From BPGL01 sp035463115 (GTDB lineage Bacteria; Actinomycetota; UBA4738; HRBIN12), in contig DATHTO010000149.1 in assembly GCA_035463115.1 (NCBI GenBank), positions 1-64,000 of the forward strand: a DNA stretch of 64,000 bases, read 5' to 3'. A model generated the notes under the pieces. It saw only the letters and a program-made list of their open reading frames with translations. It was not told the DNA's origin and did no database searches. Numbering within the stretch: the stretch's first letter is position 1; every line of letters starts with the position of its first letter. Of this stretch, positions 34,363 through 43,366 are shown one piece after another. Position numbers and translations under genes: made by a program.

Positions 34363-35517
34363 TCACCGCAGCTCAGCGCTCCGGCGCTCGATGTCCTCAC
34401 CCGCGCCCCGGCGTGCAGCCGCCGGAACGGGGGGTTGAAGCTCGACGCGCGCGGCGAGGTGATCGGCGACCCGCGAGGCATCCCGACCTACGCCGGGCAG
34501 GGTGGCCGACGACGCCGCGTAGAGGAACTTGAGCCCGACGAAGTACAGGCCGGGTTCGTCCGCGACGATGCCGCCACGCTGCCGCGGATAGCCGTCGTCC
34601 ACGACGGGGAGCTCGATCCAGGAGAACCCCGGCGAGAAGCCGGTGCTCCAGATCACGTTCGCCACATCGACGACCTCGCCTCCCTCGAGCACCGGCAGGC
34701 CGTCGCGCGCGCCGACGACCCTGCCGGTCCGCTCGATCCCCGCCGCGGCGAGATCCTTCGGCTTGGTGCGGACCAGCGGTTCGCCTTTCGACAGCATCAT
34801 GCGGCGCACCTTGCGCCCGATCGGCGTGCGGACCGTGAAGACGCGGTGGAAGAGCACCCGCAGCACGATGCGGACGCCGACGCGGCCGACGAGCCCGTCG
34901 ACCCGGAACGGGATGTGGCCGGTGCTAGGTCCGGCGAGGATCGTCCGGTGCCCGTTCACCACGTCGAGCGCGATCTCGGCGCCGGAGTTGCCGGCTCCCG
35001 CGACGAGCACGGGTCCCGGCCGCAGCTGGCGGGGCCCACGGTAGGCGGCGCTGTGGAGCTGCGTGATCCGCGGGTCGAGGTCCGACGCGAACGACGGGAT
35101 CGCCGGCACCTGCCAGCTCGACATCGCGACGACGACGTTGTCGGCCTCGAACCGTCGGTCCCCGGCGTCGATCACGAAGCGGCCGTCGTCGCGCCGGAGC
35201 GACCCGACGCGCAGGCCGTTCATCACGGGAAGCTCGAAGCGCTCCGCGTACCGCTCGAGGTAGTCCGCCATCTCGTCCTTCGTCGGGAACGAGTGACGCG
35301 GGGCCGGGAACGGCATCCCGTCGAGGCCGTCGAGCCACGCGGGCGTGAACAGCCGCAGGGAGTCCCAGCGGTTCCGCCACGCGTCACCGACGCGATGGTT
35401 CGCGTCCACGATCACGAACGGCAGCGCGTGCCGCTTCAGGTGGTACCCGACCGACAGCCCCGCCTGGCCTCCGCCGATCACGACCGTTCCGATGCGCTCG
35501 ACGCCCGGCGTCTCCAT
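34363..35517 (-). CDS. flavin-containing monooxygenase-like NAD(P)/FAD oxidoreductase
   Basis: This 384-residue two-dinucleotide-fold enzyme has the FAD motif GGGQAGLSVGYHL at about 15 and an NADPH motif GAGNSGAEIALDV at about 170. An ATG-like STGFSPGFSW segment near 295 is typical of YUCCA/CzcO-type class B monooxygenases. The substrate is unknown; options include flavin-linked N- or S-oxidation. GGAGG precedes the ATG. The CHRD gene follows 69 bases downstream and may share the transcript. Confidence 0.88.
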   Translation of the reverse strand: METPGVERIGTVVIGGGQAGLSVGYHLKRHALPFVIVDANHRVGDAWRNRWDSLRLFTPAWLDGLDGMPFPAPRHSFPTKDEMADYLERYAERFELPVMNGLRVGSLRRDDGRFVIDAGDRRFEADNVVVAMSSWQVPAIPSFASDLDPRITQLHSAAYRGPRQLRPGPVLVAGAGNSGAEIALDVVNGHRTILAGPSTGHIPFRVDGLVGRVGVRIVLRVLFHRVFTVRTPIGRKVRRMMLSKGEPLVRTKPKDLAAAGIERTGRVVGARDGLPVLEGGEVVDVANVIWSTGFSPGFSWIELPVVDDGYPRQRGGIVADEPGLYFVGLKFLYAASSATLPGVGRDASRVADHLAARVELQPPVPAAARRGAGEDIERRSAELR

Positions 35518-35562
35518 CGCTTGACCTCCTCATCAGCGCGGGCTCCCCGCTCACGAGTCACG

Positions 35563-37158
35563 CTAGGGGCCGCGAGGATGAGCCGCGATCGGGGATCCTC
35601 CCCACGGGACGAGGCCGTGCTCCATCGCGAACACCGCGGCGCCGGCCCGGGTCGAGACGCCGACCTTGCGGTACGCGTTCTGGACGTGCCGATCGGCGGT
35701 CTTGATCGAGATCCCGAGCGCCCGGGCCACCTGCTTCGTCTGGTAGCCGCGCGCGAGCAGCCCGATCACCTCGACCTCCCGGTCGGTCAGTCCGGCCGGA
35801 CGCTCGATCCGTGGCGCCGGACGACCGGCGCCGCGCAGCACGGCGGCGACCATGTCGGCGTCGAGCCGGCCGGCCTTCGCCTCGTCGCCCAGGATCGCCG
35901 CCGCCTCGTCGACCCCGTGAGCCGGGCGGTGCGCGCGCGGCTCGGTGAGCGCCTGGTAGACGTCCGCGACCGCGAGGAGACGAGCGAGCGGCGGGAGCCC
36001 GGCGGCCGGCACGCCTCGGTGGTAGCCGCTGCCGTCGAGCCGTTCGTGGTGCGCGCACGCGACCGACGCGAGCGACGCGAGGAACGGAGAACGGTCCGTC
36101 ACGCGTTCGGCGTGGTAGGCGTGGAGACGGACCTGTTCCCGGGCGTCGGCGTCGAGCGGCCCGCGCAACTGCCAGACCCGCGGGTGCACCGCGACGCGGC
36201 CCACGTCGTGGAGCAGCGCCGCGCGTCGGACGAGCCGGACGTCGGTCTCGTCGAACCCGCAGGCCTGCGCGCCGGCGGCGGCGCGTTCCGCGACCCCGGC
36301 GGCGTGACCGGCGAGGTACGGAGAGGCGAGCTCGGCGAAGGTGCCGACGGCGGCCAGCGCGCGGTCGATCGCCTCGCCTGCGAGCGAGACGTGGGGGGTC
36401 GGCTCCGCGTCGAGGATCACGTCCCACGCCGATGGCGCGTCGTCGGCCGCCCGGAACATCTCCGACGCGTGCAGGACGAACGTCTGAGCGACGTGGGGAT
36501 CGAAGGCATGACCGGCTCGGCGTCGGATCGTCTCGACGGCGTGGGCGTCGCCTCCGATCACGCGTTGGAACGCCGCGTCGCGTGCGACGTGCATCAGCCG
36601 GATCGGGAGCGGGATCGCGTCACCGCGCGCGCGGCCGAGCACGCCCTTGCCGTCCCACCGCTCGGTCAGGAACGGGAAGAGCGCCGGAACGTCGCCGGGG
36701 ACGCCGATCCGGTCGGCGAGGAGTTCCGCCACCTCGCACATCGCGGCGAACTGCGGTCGCACCCGAGCGGCCGCGCGCGGGAGCCGGCGGGCGACCTCGA
36801 CGATCCGCTGCGGCGCCGGGGCGTCGGGGTCCGGGACCGCCCGAGCGACGGCGCGCATGATCTGTCCGCGCGATCCGAACTGTGCCGGCGGCATGTGCTC
36901 CTCGAGGTCGCCGGCGAAGATCCGCGTCGTGACGTGCGCGTCGGTCATGCATCCGACGTACATCAGCAGCGACGCGTGGTACGCCTGCGTCGCGGTCGCG
37001 TGATCGACGTCGCAGCGCTCGGCGAGCTGCATCGTCATCGTCGTGGCGCGGAGCCCGTGCTCGAACGGGAAGCCCATCGCGAGATCGGTCGCGAGGCACG
37101 TCGCCGCGAGCAGTTCCGCGCCACGGAGCTCGTCGGTGACCCCAGGCGTTCCGCCCAC
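35563..37158 (-). CDS. HD-GYP-type phosphodiesterase fused to LuxR HTH
   Basis: This 531-residue protein has a poorly conserved first half with its own FEHG and FPFLTERWDGKG remnants of a second HD domain. An HD-GYP-like domain (about 305-420) follows with LLHDVGRVAVHPRV, HAYHAERVT, CAHHERLDGSGYHRG. The C-terminal LuxR HTH (about 455-525) has GLTDREVEVIGLLARGYQTK. HD-GYP enzymes break down c-di-GMP or cGAMP; here the GYP reads GYH. A second-messenger-regulated DNA-binding protein without a receiver domain is inferred. GTG start with TAGCGT 8 bases upstream; this box overlaps the stop of the decarboxylase gene upstream. Confidence 0.88.
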   Translation of the reverse strand: MGGTPGVTDELRGAELLAATCLATDLAMGFPFEHGLRATTMTMQLAERCDVDHATATQAYHASLLMYVGCMTDAHVTTRIFAGDLEEHMPPAQFGSRGQIMRAVARAVPDPDAPAPQRIVEVARRLPRAAARVRPQFAAMCEVAELLADRIGVPGDVPALFPFLTERWDGKGVLGRARGDAIPLPIRLMHVARDAAFQRVIGGDAHAVETIRRRAGHAFDPHVAQTFVLHASEMFRAADDAPSAWDVILDAEPTPHVSLAGEAIDRALAAVGTFAELASPYLAGHAAGVAERAAAGAQACGFDETDVRLVRRAALLHDVGRVAVHPRVWQLRGPLDADAREQVRLHAYHAERVTDRSPFLASLASVACAHHERLDGSGYHRGVPAAGLPPLARLLAVADVYQALTEPRAHRPAHGVDEAAAILGDEAKAGRLDADMVAAVLRGAGRPAPRIERPAGLTDREVEVIGLLARGYQTKQVARALGISIKTADRHVQNAYRKVGVSTRAGAAVFAMEHGLVPWGGSPIAAHPRGP

Positions 37159-37169
37159 GTCCGGTCACG

Positions 37170-38678
37170 CTACGCCGTGGACGCACCGCCCGTCACCGCG
37201 CGGCTGCTCGTGCGGACCGCGTCCAGCACCCCGTCGATGTCCGCCTCGGTTCCCATGTGGTTCATCACGCCGGCGCGCAGGTACGTGCGCCCTCGGAGCG
37301 TCGTCGTCGACAGCCATCCCGCTCGGCTGCGCTCGAGCTCGCGCTGCACCCGGTCCTGGTGCTCGTCGACGGCGCGCTCGCCGAGACCGGCGGCCGGGAC
37401 GATCCGGAAGCACACGACCGAGAGTTCCGGTGGGTCGACCGCGAGCTCGAGCATCGGATCGTCGCGGCAGCGATCGGCGAGGTACGCGGCGAGGTCGTTC
37501 GTGCGCTCGACGAGCTCGCCGAACCCGCGGGTCCCGAGGTGTTGCCACGACATCCAGAGCTTCAAGCCGCGGAACCGACGGGTGCCCTCGAGCGTGAAGT
37601 GGTACCAGTCGAGCGGCTCGTCGTGGCTCGACCGCAGGTACTCCGGCGCTCGATGGAAGGTGTCGGCGAGATCGTCGCGCCGGCGGACGAGCAGCCCGCC
37701 GATGTCGTACGGCTGGAAGAACCACTTGTGCGGATCGAGCGTGACCGAATCGGCGCGTTCGAGACCCGGCACGCGCGCCGCGTCGCGTTCCGACAGCCGG
37801 ACCGCTCCGCCGTACGCCGCGTCGACGTGCACCCACAGGCCGAACCGTTCCGCGACGTCCGCGACGGCGGGGATCGGATCGACGGCGCCGGTGTTCGTCG
37901 CTCCGGCGACCGCGACGATCGCGAACGGTCGCGCGCCGGCCGCGAGATCCTGCTCGATCGCGCGGACGAGCGCGTCGACGTCGATGTGGAACCGGTCGTC
38001 CGTCGGCACCGCTCGGAACGTCGACCCGTCGAAGCCGAGGATGTCGAGCGCCCGCGTGATCGAGAAGTGCGTCTGGTCGCTGCCGTACAGACGCATCGGA
38101 CCGAGCCCCGACGCGCGCGGTCGGCCCTCCGACGCGTCGACGTGGTCGCGTGCGACCGAGAGCGCCATGAGGTTCGCCATCGCGCCGCCCGACGTCAGCA
38201 CGCCGAAGCCGTCCTCGGGGTAGCCGACGAGCGAGCGCAGCCACGCGACGACCTCCTCCTCGACGAACGTCGCCGACGGCGCGCCCTGCCAGATGTCGAC
38301 GCCCTGGTTCAGCCACGGCGCCCACACGTCGCCGGCGATCGCCATCGGCAGCGGCGGAGGCGTGAAGTAGGCGAAGGTCCGGGGATGCGCGTGGCTGAAC
38401 GCGTCGCGTCCGACGCGCTCCCGGACGTCGGCGAGCACCGCGCGCCACGAACGGCCGTGCTCGGGCGCCGCCGCCGCCTCGCCGCCCGCGCCGAAGAACC
38501 GCTCGCGCGACGCTTCGTACGTGAGCCCTTCCGTCGGCACCTCGGCGGCCCGCCCGTAGAGCCAGTCGAGCGCGTCGGTCCAGACGGCCGCGCCGAGCGT
38601 GAGGAGCGCCTCGCGCGACGCCTCGGGATCGCGGTACCGGACGAGGTCGTCGTCGGCGGGCAGACGCTCCGGCGTCAC
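37170..38678 (-). CDS. PLP-dependent group II amino acid decarboxylase
   Basis: This 502-residue enzyme is related to aromatic amino acid, diaminobutyrate and glutamate decarboxylases. Motifs include LTSGGAMANLMAL, VHVDAAYGGA for the cofactor ring and DPHKWFFQPYDIG with the Schiff-base Lys. The substrate cannot be fixed; indole- or phenyl-type amino acids and cysteine sulfinate are common for this group. The GTG start overlaps the M20 peptidase stop by GTGA (38675-38678). It ends the liv operon, so it probably uses an amino acid freed by the peptidase upstream. Confidence 0.9.
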   Translation of the reverse strand: MTPERLPADDDLVRYRDPEASREALLTLGAAVWTDALDWLYGRAAEVPTEGLTYEASRERFFGAGGEAAAAPEHGRSWRAVLADVRERVGRDAFSHAHPRTFAYFTPPPLPMAIAGDVWAPWLNQGVDIWQGAPSATFVEEEVVAWLRSLVGYPEDGFGVLTSGGAMANLMALSVARDHVDASEGRPRASGLGPMRLYGSDQTHFSITRALDILGFDGSTFRAVPTDDRFHIDVDALVRAIEQDLAAGARPFAIVAVAGATNTGAVDPIPAVADVAERFGLWVHVDAAYGGAVRLSERDAARVPGLERADSVTLDPHKWFFQPYDIGGLLVRRRDDLADTFHRAPEYLRSSHDEPLDWYHFTLEGTRRFRGLKLWMSWQHLGTRGFGELVERTNDLAAYLADRCRDDPMLELAVDPPELSVVCFRIVPAAGLGERAVDEHQDRVQRELERSRAGWLSTTTLRGRTYLRAGVMNHMGTEADIDGVLDAVRTSSRAVTGGASTA

Positions 38679-39862
38679 GAGGCTCCTCGGCCGATCGTCG
38701 AGATCAGGCCGGCCAGCAGCGCGGTGCGTTCGGCGACGCTGCGCATGTCGATCCACTCGCGCTCGCTGTGATCGTCGCCGCCGACCGGCCCGAGGCCGTC
38801 GAGCGTCGCGATGCCGATCGCGCTCGTCGCGTTCGCGTCGCTCGCGCCGCCGGTGGCCGCCTCGTCGAGGGCGAAGCCGAGGTCGGCGGCGATCGCCCGC
38901 GCGGTTCGGAACAGCTCCACGGTGCCGGCCGAACGCTCCATCGGCCGCACCTCTCGGGACTGGTGCACGGTCGACGTCACGCCCTCGGTCGCGTTCGTCG
39001 AGCCGATCCGCTCGACCTCCGCTTCGACGGCGGACAAGGCCGACTCGGTGGACGCCCGCACGTCGATGTCGAGCACCGCTCGCTCGGGCACGACGTTGGA
39101 TCGCGTTCCCGCCTGCACCACGCCGACGTTCACGGTGGTGCCGTCGGGTCCGTCGTGCAGCGCGTGGAGCGCCTCGATCTTGCGCGCCGCCTCGACGACG
39201 GCGCTGCGTCCGCGTTCGGGCTCGACGCCGGCATGGGCGGCGCGACCGGTGATCTCGATCCGCACCGTCGTCACGCCTTTGCGTGAGGAGACGACGTCGC
39301 CGTTCTCGCGCGCGGCCTCGAGGACGAGCACGGCGTCGGCCCGGCGGGCCTCGTCGAGGATGCGTGGGCGTGACGCCGGCGAGCCACGCTCCTCGTCGGG
39401 GTTGCAGACGAACACGAGCTCGCCGAACGCTTCGTCCCCGACGTCACGCAGGACGCCGGCCGCGTGGAGGCCGACGAGGAGGCCACCCTTCATGTCGCAG
39501 ACGCCCGGACCGTAGCCGCGTCCGTCCTCGACGCGGAACGGCCGTGCCGCGGCCGTTCCGTCGGGGAAGACGGTGTCGAGGTGGCCGAGCAGCAGGACGC
39601 GCCGACCACCTGCACCCCGCAGACGTGCGATCAGGATGTCGCCCCAGCGTCGATCGTCGACCCGGTCGGTCGCATGCCGCTCCACGGTCCAGCCGTCGGC
39701 GGCGAGCAGCTCGCCGACGCGGTCAGCCATGCGGTTCACGCCGTCGGGGGAGTCCGTTCCGGAGTCGATCGCGACGAGCTCGGCGAGGACGCTCGCGAAC
39801 GCCGCCTCGCGCGCACGCGCCGCCTCGAGCATCCGGGCGCTCGTCGGAGCCGGGGTCGTCAT
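38675..39862 (-). CDS. M20 family metallopeptidase (carboxypeptidase G2-like)
   Basis: This 395-residue zinc amidohydrolase/peptidase has the metal ligands visible in order: GHLDTVFPDG, GVCDMKGG, NPDEERGS (catalytic and bridging Glu), LEAARENG and the distal DDHSERE. The lid/dimerisation domain lies between about 180 and 300. The sequence is close to glutamate carboxypeptidase/CPDG2 and to acylamino acid hydrolases. GTG and ATG starts lie side by side (39865/39862). It lies 10 bases after the LivM-LivG gene, so it may hydrolyse an imported gamma-glutamyl or N-acyl compound. Confidence 0.9.
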   Translation of the reverse strand: MTTPAPTSARMLEAARAREAAFASVLAELVAIDSGTDSPDGVNRMADRVGELLAADGWTVERHATDRVDDRRWGDILIARLRGAGGRRVLLLGHLDTVFPDGTAAARPFRVEDGRGYGPGVCDMKGGLLVGLHAAGVLRDVGDEAFGELVFVCNPDEERGSPASRPRILDEARRADAVLVLEAARENGDVVSSRKGVTTVRIEITGRAAHAGVEPERGRSAVVEAARKIEALHALHDGPDGTTVNVGVVQAGTRSNVVPERAVLDIDVRASTESALSAVEAEVERIGSTNATEGVTSTVHQSREVRPMERSAGTVELFRTARAIAADLGFALDEAATGGASDANATSAIGIATLDGLGPVGGDDHSEREWIDMRSVAERTALLAGLISTIGRGAS

Positions 39863-39872
39863 CACAGCGCGT

Positions 39873-41702
39873 CTAGGCGGCGGGCGAGCCGGCGCCGAGG
39901 TAGGCCTCGACGACGCGGGGATCCGACGCGATCTCCTGCGGTCGACCGATCGCGATCGTCCGTCCCTGGTCGAGGACCTGGATCCGGTCGCAGAGCTTCA
40001 TGATGAGCCGCAGATCGTGGTCGACGACGATCACGGAGCATCCGAGCGTCGACCGGATCCGGCGGATGTTCGCGAGCAGCTCGTCGGACTCGGACTCGTT
40101 CATCCCGGCGGCCGGTTCGTCGAGCAGCAGCACGGAGGGCCGGCGGATCACGGCCCGCGCGATCTCGAGCCGGCGCTGGACCCCGTACGGGAGGTTCCGT
40201 GCCCGCTGGTGCTCGACGTCGCCGAGGCCGAACCATCCGAGGACGTCGTCGACGTCGGCGCGGCTGGCCGAGGTCGGCGCCGCCGCCTCGACGTTCTCGC
40301 GCGCCGTCAGCTCCGAGAACAGCCGGATGTTCTGGAACGTCCGGCTCAGACCGCGGCCGGCGACGCGGTGCGCCGACCAGCCGGTGACGTCGGTCGCCCC
40401 GAGCACGACGCGACCCTCGGTCGGCCGCTGCACGCCCGAGACGACGTTCAGCAGCGTCGTCTTGCCCGAACCGTTCGGACCGATCAGGCCGAGGACCTCG
40501 CCGTCACGGAGCTCGATGTCGACGCCGTCGAGGGCCGTGACGCCTTCGAAGCGCTTCACGACGCCGCGACCCTCCAGCACGGTGGGCGCGTCGGTGACCG
40601 GCGGGAGATGGTCCGCCTCGTCCACGTCGGCGACGTCGGCGGCCCCCCGGCGCCGGCTGCGAACGCGGCCCGCCAGCCTCCGGGCGAGGTCGTCGACCTC
40701 CCACCGACCGAAGATGCCCTCGGGGCGCAGGATCAGCGTCACGATGATCAGCAGCGCGATCGCGAACTGCACCGTGCCGGTGACGCGGGGGAGTTCCCAC
40801 GGCCCGATCCGCACGCCCTGTTCGACGCGCGACAGCGTGTCGGTCATGAACGTGATCACGGCGGCGCCGACGACGGCGCCCGTCACGGACGAGCGGCCGC
40901 CGACGACGAGCATCGCGAGCAGGGCGAACGTGATCGCGAAGTAGAACTGGTTCGCGTTGAACGCGATCACGTTCTGGGCCCACACCGATCCCGCGGCGCC
41001 CATCAGCGCGCCGCTGAGGATCCAGCCGCCGTAGCGGACGCGGACGACGTTCGTGCCGACGGATGCCGACGACAGGGCGTCCTCGCGCGTCGCGCGCAGG
41101 CGCAGGCCCGACCGCGACTCCTTGTACAGCCGCCCGACGAACACGAACGCCACGGCGATCGCGGCGGCGACGCCGAGCGTCGTCCGGGTCGGGATCCCGG
41201 CGAGTCCCACGGCGCCGCGGGTGTAGGTCGTCGCGTTCTGGAAGAAGGTGTGCGCGATCACCAGCAGCGCGAGCGTCGCCATCGCCATCGTCGATTCGGC
41301 CATCCGGACGATCGCGCCTCCGAAGACGGCGGCCACGACGGCCGCGATCACGGCGGCCGCGACGATCGCCGGCACGAACCCGAGCTCGAGCGTCGCGACC
41401 CACGCCGGCAGCTCGGGCATCTGCGCCGTCTTCAGCGCCTCGGGGATCGACCCGAGCGCCGTCACGTAGGCGCCGATCCCCATGAACGCGACGTGCCCGA
41501 ACGAGACGATCCCGCTGTTCCCGATGAAGGTCTGGATCGCGACGACGAGCATCACGTTCACGAGGAAGACGACGTACGTCCGGCCCGCCGACGACGAGGC
41601 GCCCGAGCGCACCGCGAGCATGCCGGCCACGAGCAGCGCCCCGATCACCGCGGTGCCCCACACCGCGGGACGGAGCCGGTGCAGCGGGATCGGCCCGGTC
41701 AC
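39873..41702 (-). CDS. LivM-LivG fusion: ABC permease and ATPase in one chain
   Basis: This 609-residue protein joins a branched-chain-type permease (LivM, about 1-335, with eight or so helices and the SFGHVAFMGIGAYV motif) to a LivG-type ATPase (about 355-600). The ATPase has Walker A GPNGSGKTT, a signature replaced by LPYGVQRRLEIARA, Walker B VLLLDEPAAGMN and H-loop VDHDLRL. Such fusions occur in actinobacteria. The short Ala/Asp linker (GAADVADVDEADHLP) suggests a recent join. The GTG start overlaps the LivH stop. It imports small amino acids or amides with the other Liv proteins. Confidence 0.92.
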   Translation of the reverse strand: MTGPIPLHRLRPAVWGTAVIGALLVAGMLAVRSGASSSAGRTYVVFLVNVMLVVAIQTFIGNSGIVSFGHVAFMGIGAYVTALGSIPEALKTAQMPELPAWVATLELGFVPAIVAAAVIAAVVAAVFGGAIVRMAESTMAMATLALLVIAHTFFQNATTYTRGAVGLAGIPTRTTLGVAAAIAVAFVFVGRLYKESRSGLRLRATREDALSSASVGTNVVRVRYGGWILSGALMGAAGSVWAQNVIAFNANQFYFAITFALLAMLVVGGRSSVTGAVVGAAVITFMTDTLSRVEQGVRIGPWELPRVTGTVQFAIALLIIVTLILRPEGIFGRWEVDDLARRLAGRVRSRRRGAADVADVDEADHLPPVTDAPTVLEGRGVVKRFEGVTALDGVDIELRDGEVLGLIGPNGSGKTTLLNVVSGVQRPTEGRVVLGATDVTGWSAHRVAGRGLSRTFQNIRLFSELTARENVEAAAPTSASRADVDDVLGWFGLGDVEHQRARNLPYGVQRRLEIARAVIRRPSVLLLDEPAAGMNESESDELLANIRRIRSTLGCSVIVVDHDLRLIMKLCDRIQVLDQGRTIAIGRPQEIASDPRVVEAYLGAGSPAA

Positions 41703-42589
41703 GTGACCGCCCGCTGTCCGAAGAGGCCCTGGGGGCGGACGTACAGGACCGCGACCACGATCAGCAACGCCGTCGCCTGGGCGTACGGCAGGAGGGAGCC
41801 CGGCAGCGTCGCCTGCAGGAAGACCTCGAGGGTCCCGAGGAAGAACCCACCGAGCACGGCGCCCCGGAGGTTCCCGAGCCCGCCGATCACCGACGCGATG
41901 AACGCCTGGACCACCGGCACGAACCCGGTCGCCGGGTTCACCGACGTCGTCCGGGCGATCCAGAGCACCCCCGCGATCCCCGCGAGCAGCCCCGAGATCA
42001 GGAACGCGAGCGAGATCACCCGGTTCGCGCGCACGCCGTTCAACCGCGCCGTCGTGAAGTCCTGCGCCGCGGCGCGCATCGAGAGGCCAGCCCGCGAGCG
42101 CTTCATGAACTGCGTCAGCGACACGAGCGCGATCGCGCCGATCGACGCGGTGATGATCGACAGGACGCTGATCCGGACCGGACCCAGGTCAAGCGCCTCG
42201 TCGAACAGCGCGGGGACCGGCACGCCGCGCGCCCGGACCGACACGGCCTGCCGGAACGCCCCCTGGATCAGCTGCGCGACGGCGAACGACGTGAAGAGCA
42301 ACGAGACGAAGCTCGCGTTGCGGAGCGGCCGGAACGCCACGAGCTCCATCAGGACCGAGGCGAGGCCGGCGGCCGCGACGCCGCCCAGGGCGACGAGGAT
42401 GAACGGCGCGTCGGTCTCGGTCGTGAGGAACAGCATCGTGTAGCCCGCGATCGTGACGAGCTCGCCGTACGCGAAGTTCAGCATCCCGAGGATCCCGTAG
42501 ACCATCGACAGCCCGAGGGCGAGGACCGCGTAGATGCTTCCGAGGGAGAGCGCGTTGACGAGCTGCTGCACGAACTCCGACGGGCTCAT
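41699..42589 (-). CDS. branched-chain-type ABC transporter permease LivH
   Basis: This 296-residue inner-membrane permease has eight predicted helices. The LivH signatures GSIYAVLALGLSMVYGILGM, LNFAYGELVTI and GLLAGIAGVLW are present. It pairs with the LivM half of the fusion to form the channel of the HAAT-type importer. It starts 9 bases after livF and overlaps the next gene by GTGA (41699-41702). Confidence 0.93.
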   Translation of the reverse strand: MSPSEFVQQLVNALSLGSIYAVLALGLSMVYGILGMLNFAYGELVTIAGYTMLFLTTETDAPFILVALGGVAAAGLASVLMELVAFRPLRNASFVSLLFTSFAVAQLIQGAFRQAVSVRARGVPVPALFDEALDLGPVRISVLSIITASIGAIALVSLTQFMKRSRAGLSMRAAAQDFTTARLNGVRANRVISLAFLISGLLAGIAGVLWIARTTSVNPATGFVPVVQAFIASVIGGLGNLRGAVLGGFFLGTLEVFLQATLPGSLLPYAQATALLIVVAVLYVRPQGLFGQRAVT

Positions 42590-42598
42590 CGCGTCAGC

Positions 42599-43366
42599 TC
42601 AGCCCTTCCGCCCGATGCCGAGGTAGGAGCGCTCGAGGTCGCCCTCGGCCAGGCTCTCGGCCGGCCCGCTCGCGACGACCTCGCCGACCGACAGCACGAC
42701 GGCCCGGTCCGCGACCGCGAGCGCGCGATGCACGTTCTGTTCCACGAGCAGGATCGTGACCCCGTCGTCACGGAGCTCCGAGATCAGGGCGAAGATGCGG
42801 TCGACGACGATCGGCGCGAGGCCGAGCGACGGCTCGTCCAGCAGCAGCATCGTCGGCCGTCCCATCAGGGCCCTCGCGATCGCGAGCTGTTGCTGCTCCC
42901 CTCCCGAGAGGGTCCCCGCGAGCTGCGACCGGCGTTCGCCGAGGATCGGGAACCGCGCGAGCCACCCGTCGGCGTCGCGGCGGACCTCGTCGCGCTCGGA
43001 GCGCGTCGTGCCACCGACGAGGAGGTTCTCCTCGACCGTCAGCCCCGGGAAGATGTGGCGTCCTTCGGGGACGAGCGCGATGCCGCGGCCGACCACCGCC
43101 TCGGGCGCCGAGCCGCTCAGCGGCGACCCTCGGAACGTGATCGCGCCGGCCTGCGGCTTCAGGACGCCCGCGATCGTGCGCAGGAGCGTCGTCTTGCCCG
43201 CGCCGTTCGGACCGAGTGCCGCCACGATCTCGCCGGCTCGGACGTCGAGCGACACGTCACGGAGGGCCGTGACGGCGCCGTACGTCACCCGCAGCGAGTC
43301 GACGGACAGGAGCGGGGCGCCGTCGCCCCGCTCCGGTGCCGTGCCGTTGCCGGCGACGTCGCTCAC
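42599..43366 (-). CDS. branched-chain-type ABC transporter ATPase LivF
   Basis: This 255-residue ATPase has Walker A GPNGAGKTT, Q-loop region GRHIFPGLTVEENLL, signature LSGGEQQQLAIARAL, Walker B MLLLDEPSLGL and H-loop VEQNVHRA, all as in LivF. Together with the LivG half it powers import. The GTG at 43366 overlaps the substrate-binding-protein stop by GTGA and was chosen because of that coupling; the frame extends upstream without family similarity. Confidence 0.93.
   Translation of the reverse strand: MSDVAGNGTAPERGDGAPLLSVDSLRVTYGAVTALRDVSLDVRAGEIVAALGPNGAGKTTLLRTIAGVLKPQAGAITFRGSPLSGSAPEAVVGRGIALVPEGRHIFPGLTVEENLLVGGTTRSERDEVRRDADGWLARFPILGERRSQLAGTLSGGEQQQLAIARALMGRPTMLLLDEPSLGLAPIVVDRIFALISELRDDGVTILLVEQNVHRALAVADRAVVLSVGEVVASGPAESLAEGDLERSYLGIGRKG

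Noticed and set aside
34306..38223. A 1305-residue open frame on the plus strand
   Set aside because: It runs antisense across four well-supported minus-strand genes and shows no domain or ribosome site.
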